Of a stretch of DNA of 64,000 nucleotides, positions 58,077-64,000 are shown in pieces. The DNA lies in contig NC_020166.2 of NCBI RefSeq assembly GCF_000224145.3, positions 1,615,966-1,679,965 on the forward strand. Reading direction: 5' to 3'. The notes beneath the pieces are model-generated. The model made no database searches. It was not told the DNA's origin and saw only the letters and a program-made list of their open reading frames with translations. The position numbers were made by a program, and so were the translations under genes. The DNA comes from Ciona intestinalis (taxonomy: Eukaryota; Chordata; Ascidiacea; Phlebobranchia; Cionidae). How positions within the stretch are numbered: position 1 is the first letter of the stretch; each line of letters begins with the position of its first letter.

Positions 58077-60304
58077 ATGTATAAGTTTGTTGAAGGACAA
58101 CCTTTGATCGTTACTGAAAAGATGAAAGAAGATTTTTGGAGAGACGGTTACATCATAGTTAAGTAAGCGTTGTACGTTAGTTTATTATTGAAGCGGGCAC
58201 GAGGTGTTCGAAATCTAACTTATTTATCGTCTTGGAGGGACAACGACAGTCGTGTATAGCAACAGTTTTCTGTTATCGAGTGAATGAACAACTTGAATGA
58301 AAGTAACTTTTATATCCTCGCGTGGCCAGAAAACGACAACGTTATCACAAGGGTGTAATGTTTCATACACCTCATGCTAGCTTACGAACCATGTATGTTA
58401 CTCTGTGGGTGATTATTATTATTATTTTACCACTTGAATCTACGACAGGCAGCTACTCACCAAGGGCGAAATACAGAAGGTTGTTGGGAGTTTAGAAGCC
58501 CCCGACTCTGCTGTGATGGCTGAATCATATGAACAAGACGACGGATTTGGCAGAAATGTTCGCATGGTTCTGTGGAACCATCCTGGTAATGACGTCACCG
58601 GGATGGTTAATCGATGCGAGAAAATGGTGAATACTTGTGAAAAGGTGGGTTACTTTGTTTACACTCAAGTTATAATGCGTTTGTTTTGTTTCCTACACCT
58701 TATGCTCGCTTTTGAGTTGCCTATATGAGTCGTGAGGATACGGTTTTATATGATTCTTCGAATGTTCTTTGTTTCCTACCAAATGGGATAAAAAAAATTG
58801 AAGAAAAAGTGTCCCATCTTCCCAACTCTACTATATTATTAATATCAACTTATTCTTTTCCAGTTATTGGGCGATGATGTTTATCATTACCATAGTAAGT
58901 TCGTGATGAAGGAGCCGCATACGGGTGGAGCGTTTCAATGGCACCAGGATTATGGGTACGGACGCTTATGTATTTTTGCCTTGAAATTGAACAAAAACGA
59001 TTACAGTTTCGTTTTGAATGGAGAAATTCATGCCTTGGAACAAAATTTTGACAAAAAAACGTTTTTGGCTCGCATATATACAGTGTTAATAGAACTGTGT
59101 TTACATAAGATGGGATAGATTTGGACAGCTTGCTTTGGTTTCCTTATAGAAGGGTGGGGGAGAGTGACACCTTTAGCACATACTATCCGAATATCCTGAA
59201 CAGTATCTACCATACAACGTATGTTTCAGCTACTGGTATTTAAACGGGGTTCTCTTTCCCGACATGATATCAGTGCAAATAGGCGTTGATCGCATGGACA
59301 AAGAGAACGGATGTTTGCAGGTGTTACGTGGATCGCATAGGATGGGAAGGGTGGAACATGGTAGGATTGGACAACAGGCAGGCGCAGATTTGGAAAGAGT
59401 TGCAGAGGTTAGTTGACCTAGCAGGGATTCAAAACCGGGGTATTTTTATTCATAGAGTTTTACAATATTTCAGCGCATTATTAAAGGGTATTTGCTCTAT
59501 ACAACATTTTAAAAAACGGCTAAAAACGGCCATGAATCACGTTTTATCAAACTTATAATAAACTTAACATATTTAACATATTCTTTCGTTTAGTTATAAA
59601 AAAAATATGTTTTAACTTTTAGGCGGAAAAAGTCCTGGATAAAGTTTCAGTCGAACTTGATCAAGGCGACGCTTTATTCTTCCATTGTAACTTATTACAT
59701 ACAAGCAGCGCTAACAACAGCAGTCGTAGACGATGGGCTATGATATGTTGTTATAACAGTGTTAACAACGACCCAGTAAAGAAACATCACCATGCGTCGT
59801 ACACCCCACTACACAAGGTATGAATGTAAACATAGATCGTAACGTTAGAGAAAACTGACGTTTAAAGAACAATGTATCAATTAACCAAATACACTATGCC
59901 TAATATACCGTGTGTGGGGCAATGGTAGTCTTTATAAAACGGGTGTTCTGCTTCATATACCTCGTACAAGCTTACGAGTAGCCTACAACTTTTGAATTAC
60001 CATTAATTTCTCCGAATAAGTGGTTACTAATGAATTGTCTAAATTGTCAGCCATCCAGAAATATAATCCCCACCAAGTTACATACGAAACACAGAACACC
60101 GGTGTTAATACGGCTGTTGTCGTTGCAGACCACGCGAGGATAACTAAATGACACCGTCAACACACATTCCATTTAATGTTTTTCCAGGTCTCCAACTCTG
60201 CTATAATGGATTGCAAAAATCTAAACGATTTATCGGGAAAGTGGTTTGTTAACCCAAACAAAACTGGCAGAGAATATCTGCCGACAGAACCCAGAAAGCA
60301 GTGA
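58077..60304 (+). CDS. Phytanoyl-CoA dioxygenase (PhyH) family hydroxylase (287 aa)
   Basis: Six exons: 58077-58162, 58449-58644, 58864-58955, 59230-59407, 59623-59817 and 60188-60304, phases 2,0,2,0,0; 287 residues. It starts [20 protein letters not shown] then WRDGYIIVK, typical of PhyH proteins. The Fe(II) ligands are the H-x-D of WHQDYG (H121, D123) and the distal His of LLHTSS (H210); R219-R221 supply the usual 2-oxoglutarate-binding Arg. [20 protein letters not shown] then LRGSH is the family's signature before the jelly-roll closes. There is no signal peptide or C-terminal peroxisomal SKL-type signal (ends EPRKQ), so a cytosolic enzyme is likely. By general look it is nearer to the small-molecule hydroxylases of this family (proline- or ectoine-hydroxylase-like) than to peroxisomal PHYH. 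Substrate unknown. Confidence 0.92.
58727..58836 (+). mobile_element. TAGGGTGG-type MITE, 3' half, dioxygenase intron 2
   Basis: Starts mid-element at gagtcgtgaggatacggttt and ends agtgtcccatcttcccaact plus ctacta; ends 27 bases before exon 3. A matching 5' fragment (aagggtgggggagagtgaca) lies at 59149-59200, 30 bases before exon 4. Confidence 0.65.
59905..60150. repeat. Back-to-back SINE-like copies, dioxygenase intron 5
   Basis: Plus-strand head: gtgtggggcaatggtagtct, aaacgggtgttctgcttcat, cgtacaagcttacgagtagc. Minus-strand head at 60070-60150: reads cgcgtggtctgcaacgacaa in reverse. The two face each other. Confidence 0.5.
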
Positions 60305-60327
60305 ATACACCTGCTGTGCTGATTAAT

Positions 60328-60525
60328 ATAGTACGTTGTGGTAAGATGGTACAAGTGTTCATTTACTTTTTTATCTTATTTGACAGCAAACAAAAATATT
60401 AGTTTCAATTATTAACCTCATCCTCACAACTCCAAAAAAGCGTTGCTAATTGTTCAAAACACTATTAGGAAATATTAATAAGGCGTTTCGGCGCTAACGA
60501 CATCTTATCTTACCCGGAAGTTATA
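60328..60525 (-). mobile_element. MITE, GGGTAAGATGG subtype
   Basis: Opens agtacgttgtggtaagatgg and ends gacatcttatcttacccgga; diverged, complete in length. It begins 24 bases after the dioxygenase stop codon, so it probably lies within that 3' UTR. Confidence 0.65.
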
Positions 60526-61129
60526 TTCACTGAATAACTGTAGCAAGTTAATGACTTTAACATCGCTTTATTTCTGGTGATTTGTGTTTATTTCAATTAT
60601 AATGAATAAAATTGTTTGATCACTTATTGAATTAAATTCATGGTAATTCATATCAGGGTACGAGGTATAAAAAACAGAATAATGGTATATTGACTGTCAT
60701 TGACCCTCCGTGCCAGGATAAACAAATTATTTTTATTTATTTAGAAGAAAGATATTTAAGTAATGGTAAATCATATAACTGAAATACATTCATTAATTCA
60801 CTTGGAACTGATGAACGTGAACTTTGTGTGCGATATACTGTATCAAGTAATATATGAAGCATGTACAACTTGTGCAGGATACATAGAGAGCGACTTAAAT
60901 ATGTATTATATACACAGGGCTGGATTTCTAAAACCAGAACTACTGGAACCATAGGTTAATTCAGTTACAAAGCAATTAAAATTATTGAAATCTGGGTAAA
61001 AATGTCTTTTTACTACTAGTTAGCTGTTCCAATAAACTGAATATATTCATTGAGCTTGAAACCAGTGCTCTGGTGTTCTGATTGAAATCCAGTCTTATGT
61101 TAAACATATTTAATGCGACATGATTATAT

Positions 61130-61333
61130 TATAGTTGGCTTGGGTAAGATAGAACATGTTTGAATTTTCTTTTCTCGCCCAATTGGTCGTAAACAACAAA
61201 CATTCCAAGCATTATATAAACAAAGGCACATGACTGTTAAATAGTGTTGTTATTTAGTTTTTTAAATACAAATGGGAAACATGTAATATTATGTGCTAAG
61301 CTAATGGCATCTACCTTACCCCACAGTACTATA
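61130..61333 (-). mobile_element. MITE, GGGTAAGATGG subtype, abutting the protease stop
   Basis: Opens atagttggcttgggtaagat and ends ggcatctaccttaccccaca plus gtactatata; ends 16 bases beyond the protease stop codon (61349-61351, minus), so it lies in the 3' UTR or supplies it. Confidence 0.7.
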
Positions 61334-61348
61334 TATGAATGTTGGAAT

Positions 61349-64000
61349 CTAAAGTCTTGTGTGTGTGTCCAAGAAATCAGTAAAGTTTCCCACATTGGTG
61401 TAAACACCCAACACGTTAATTTGATTGCACTGCTGTGATGTTCCAAAAGATACAACTCCATTTAAATACCATTGGTTTGTGATTAGGTCACGGAAAATAA
61501 GAGGGCCACCTGAATCTCCAAAGCATGCATCACGATTCCTTTGACTGTATTTAATATAACATGTTAAACCAGGGGCGTGATAAAGGTATGTATTCTATTT
61601 TGTTGATGCAATTAGGTCTCTAAGCACTTGGGATTTTAGGCAAGGTTGGCCTATATTCTAGTGAGTTTGCTCCCAAAGGTTACAAGTTTGAAGCTCGATG
61701 CGACTACCATTGTGGGTGCATGTGTTCATGGACAAGACAAGTCTATTGACAAGTAAAAAAGTTACATTTATTTATTAGATCACTTACACAAATCCAGCAC
61801 AAATCATCTTGTTAGTAATTGACAGTCCTTGAATACCCAGTCGACCGGATTGTTCGCGAAACTGCCTTACACAAGTATCATGGTCAACAAACGGAACACG
61901 AGCTTTTTGTAAAACTGCAGGCCGGTTGCCGCTGGCTGCAAATGTAATGTGGTAAAATAAATATTGGTGTTGTGCAAACAGTGGTGTACAGTGTAAACCA
62001 GTGATATTTACTGCTAAATATCTTCTTAATATTAACAGCTAGAACTAACAACTGTTTTTGTCTAACCATTTCTACATCTAAGAACTGAAACGAAATCACA
62101 AACTACTAATTTGATTTTAAAAGCTGTATTTAAAAATTATACTTTTCTGCTCATTTTGCATTTTCAATCTTGATATAAAATAAATTCCAAAAAATCCACT
62201 ACTTATCGTTAAGATTACAACCACATATGCCAACCCACCATCGCTCCCCCACCCGGTAACAACCCCCCTTCTCATATATCGTTCTGTATCATTCATATTC
62301 GGTCGGGCAGCCCCTCTTTGTGGAAGTTCTTTATGACGGGGACTTCTTGGAATGCAAATTGGTCGTACCTTGAATGCATTGAATGAATGTAACTTACTTA
62401 TGCTCATGTGGCTAGGAAGCGACAGTGTTTATAACACGGGCGTACTGTTTCATACACCTCGTGTTTACGAATTACCATGTATGTTACTTTGTGTGTGATT
62501 ATTTTTTTCATTTTTTATGTATGATAATTTAGACAATCTATTAGTGACCATGGGTTAGAGCAATTGCCGTTAAGTTTCTTGCTTAAGAACACATTCGACC
62601 ACAATGGTCAACCACTTTGCCATAGCCGCTGGATATAATGTAAGGCGCAATTGTATGTGAGTAGATAATCCATTAGTTACCATTGAGTTCAAAAACTGTC
62701 TTGCCTAAAAAACAGATACGCATACAATAGTTGTCATGTGCTGATAAGCAGAAATGACCTAATTAGTTTTAACAAAGCAACTATAATAACAAATTAATTT
62801 GCTTACTTACATAGTCATTTATAATAGCAGGACGGTCCAACTGCAACACAGCAATATCGTTGTCAAAGCTTTGTATATTTTGTTGGAGGTTGGTAAGTAT
62901 ATAAGCTGGGTGGCTTGTCTCTCTAATAACCCGAAACTCCTAAAAGTTTAGTAATTTAAACATAAATGGATCTTTGTTAGCCTGCTGAAGGTAGCAACCA
63001 CGATTCTTTCGTCAAACTTATAATAATTGGCGTTTTGACTCTGAAGTCGGTCTTTTTAAATTATCTATTTTTCTGTTTTGATTAAAGATACAAATAAAAG
63101 TTGTTATTATTATTATTAGGTAACATAGGTGTATTGTCACTTGTCAGGTGTAAATCGGTGAGATGTCACCCTAATATTTTGCAGTAACATCATCTGTTTC
63201 AGCACCAGTTTTAAGCCTGACAACTTTTACCCTGCTGTTGGTGTTTATACAAACATTTACAACAACATTAAATTACAACAGAAATACAACAAACCTGTTT
63301 ATTTGGATTAGTTGTATTCGTACGATTAGTAACACCCAAATATACTCGAAGATCCTCAGTTTGAATTCTGTAAAAATAAATTTACAATTGTTACATCACA
63401 GATGTTTTGTTCCATACACCTCAAGCGCATTTCAGATACATTTTGTTTTAATTTTTGTATTTTTTTGGGGAATTTTTTATATTTTATTTTAGTTTTGACT
63501 GTCAACTTAACCTATATCTTACTCTCCCATGCAGTGAGCAGCTGTAACTATATGCCGATCTCCAACAAGAGAACCACCACAATACGATGTACTGAGTTCT
63601 GGGCCTCGCAAGTCTGTGGAATAAACTTTTATAGGCAGGTTGTATAGATGTATAACTGCGTATACACCAAACACACATGGTGTGTTCGTAAACCTCATGC
63701 TCACAGTCAAGTTATAACAAGAGTGACTTCTTATACATCAGACATATGGTGTATTCATACACTTCATGCTCACCGTCAAGTTATAACAAGAGTGACTTCT
63801 TAGACACCAGACACACATTTCAGCGACCTCTAACAGTTAATAGTTTAACAATGCAGTTATTTGATTGGCATAAAATTGGAATACTCTTGGCGACCCTGAA
63901 GTTTTATTTTATTTATCTTTTTTTTTCTATTAGTCCAAGTTCTTTGTTAAATCACTATAAAAAATTACTGTACCAAGATCAACGAAAGCCATCCAAGGCC
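61349..64000 (-). CDS. Trypsin-like serine protease (S1), 5' end beyond the right edge
   Basis: Exons (minus): 63974-64000+ (cut by the window), 63523-63613, 63295-63367, 62811-62939, 62239-62368, 61788-61935 and 61349-61544, phases consistent. The seen part starts at PWMAFVDL of the mature chain, so the pro-region and activation site are off the edge. Triad: His in IVTAAHC (exon 63523-63613), Asp in SFDNDIAVLQL (62811-62939), Ser in DACFGDSGGPL (last exon). The residue six before the Ser is Asp (position 189 by chymotrypsin numbering), predicting cleavage after Lys/Arg. VRPICIPRSP and VVTGWGSD fit the domain's second barrel. It ends FTDFLDTHTRL, right after the catalytic domain, with no C-terminal extension. 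Whether it has N-terminal modules (CUB, clip) cannot be seen. Digestive or haemolymph roles are both possible. Confidence 0.93.
62395..62660 (+). repeat. SINE-like composite repeat in a protease intron
   Basis: Reads acttatgctcatgtggctag, tttataacacgggcgtactg, catacacctcgtgtttacga, accatgggttagagcaattg and gtttcttgcttaagaacaca, with a tail catagccgctggatataatg. Confidence 0.65.
63655..63805. repeat. Two tandem ~70-bp repeats in a protease intron
   Basis: 63658-63730 and 63732-63801 share catgctcac[a/c]gtcaagttat and aacaagagtgacttctta, plus a variable tggtgt-ttcgtaaacctcatg part that resembles the SINE-like head. Local duplication in the first complete intron. Confidence 0.7.

Larger units (their letters stand above)
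60305..61348. other. Intergenic between two convergent genes
   Basis: The dioxygenase (plus) and protease (minus) genes end here, so both 3' UTRs are inside. Reverse-oriented MITEs at 60328-60525 and 61130-61333 fill 40% of it. A SINE-like fragment lies around 60655-60720. Open frames of 63-71 codons on both strands at 60737-60954 are unsupported. Confidence 0.5.

Noticed and set aside
1-64000. CRISPR arrays, bacterial operons, rRNA genes
   Set aside because: None seen; the intron-exon structure and families are animal.

Overview
The window reads as genomic DNA of a tunicate, most likely Ciona (C. intestinalis/robusta). It is AT-rich, carries many short introns in compact animal genes, and is crowded with short inverted-repeat elements. 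The left end holds four copies of a haemocyte antimicrobial-peptide precursor family; the first encodes a core almost identical to the Ci-MAM-A24 peptide as I remember it. No bacterial-style operons are present. All gene models were built by hand: exon joins were chosen by GT/AG sites and codon phase, and homologies come from recognising protein families, not from searches.

Layout, left to right. 195-920 (-): first two exons of a tetraspan, MS4A-like membrane protein that runs off the left edge. 2002-11182: antimicrobial-peptide cluster, one gene on the minus strand and three on the plus strand. All share a three-exon plan and a promoter module made of an 18-bp GATA-containing palindrome followed by a TATA box. 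12259-12441 (-): candidate small secreted basic peptide. 15526-16089 (-): TNFAIP8/TIPE-family protein. 18417-28632 (-): FBXL2/FBXL20-type F-box LRR protein with two alternative last exons, each ending in its own CaaX box. 32327-34663 (-): CHMP5 (ESCRT-III). 35544-44236 (-): multi-trefoil, mucin-like, membrane-anchored protein with a 527-base assembly gap. 48131-55402 (+): complete glutamate-cysteine ligase catalytic subunit in 15 exons, one intron using a GC donor. 58077-60304 (+): phytanoyl-CoA-dioxygenase-family hydroxylase. 61349-64000 (-): trypsin-like serine protease whose 5' end lies beyond the right edge.

Between and inside genes are more than 25 copies or fragments of one roughly 190-210 bp inverted-repeat element (TIR near TAGTAGGGTGGGGGAAGATG, TA-type flanks). 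There are also two nearly identical 375-bp hAT-type MITEs with 8-bp target duplications, a separate 450-bp hAT-type element, and a composite SINE-like repeat with tRNA-like boxes. Several lie within 25 bp of splice sites.

The genes are not a pathway. Defence is the clearest theme (antimicrobial peptides, TIPE protein, trefoil/mucin surface protein, serine protease). The rest are housekeeping functions: glutathione synthesis, ubiquitin ligation, endosomal sorting. The most unusual items are the antimicrobial cluster, with one member whose peptide core has become an Arg/Ser-rich tract, and the F-box gene with duplicated prenylation-tail exons.
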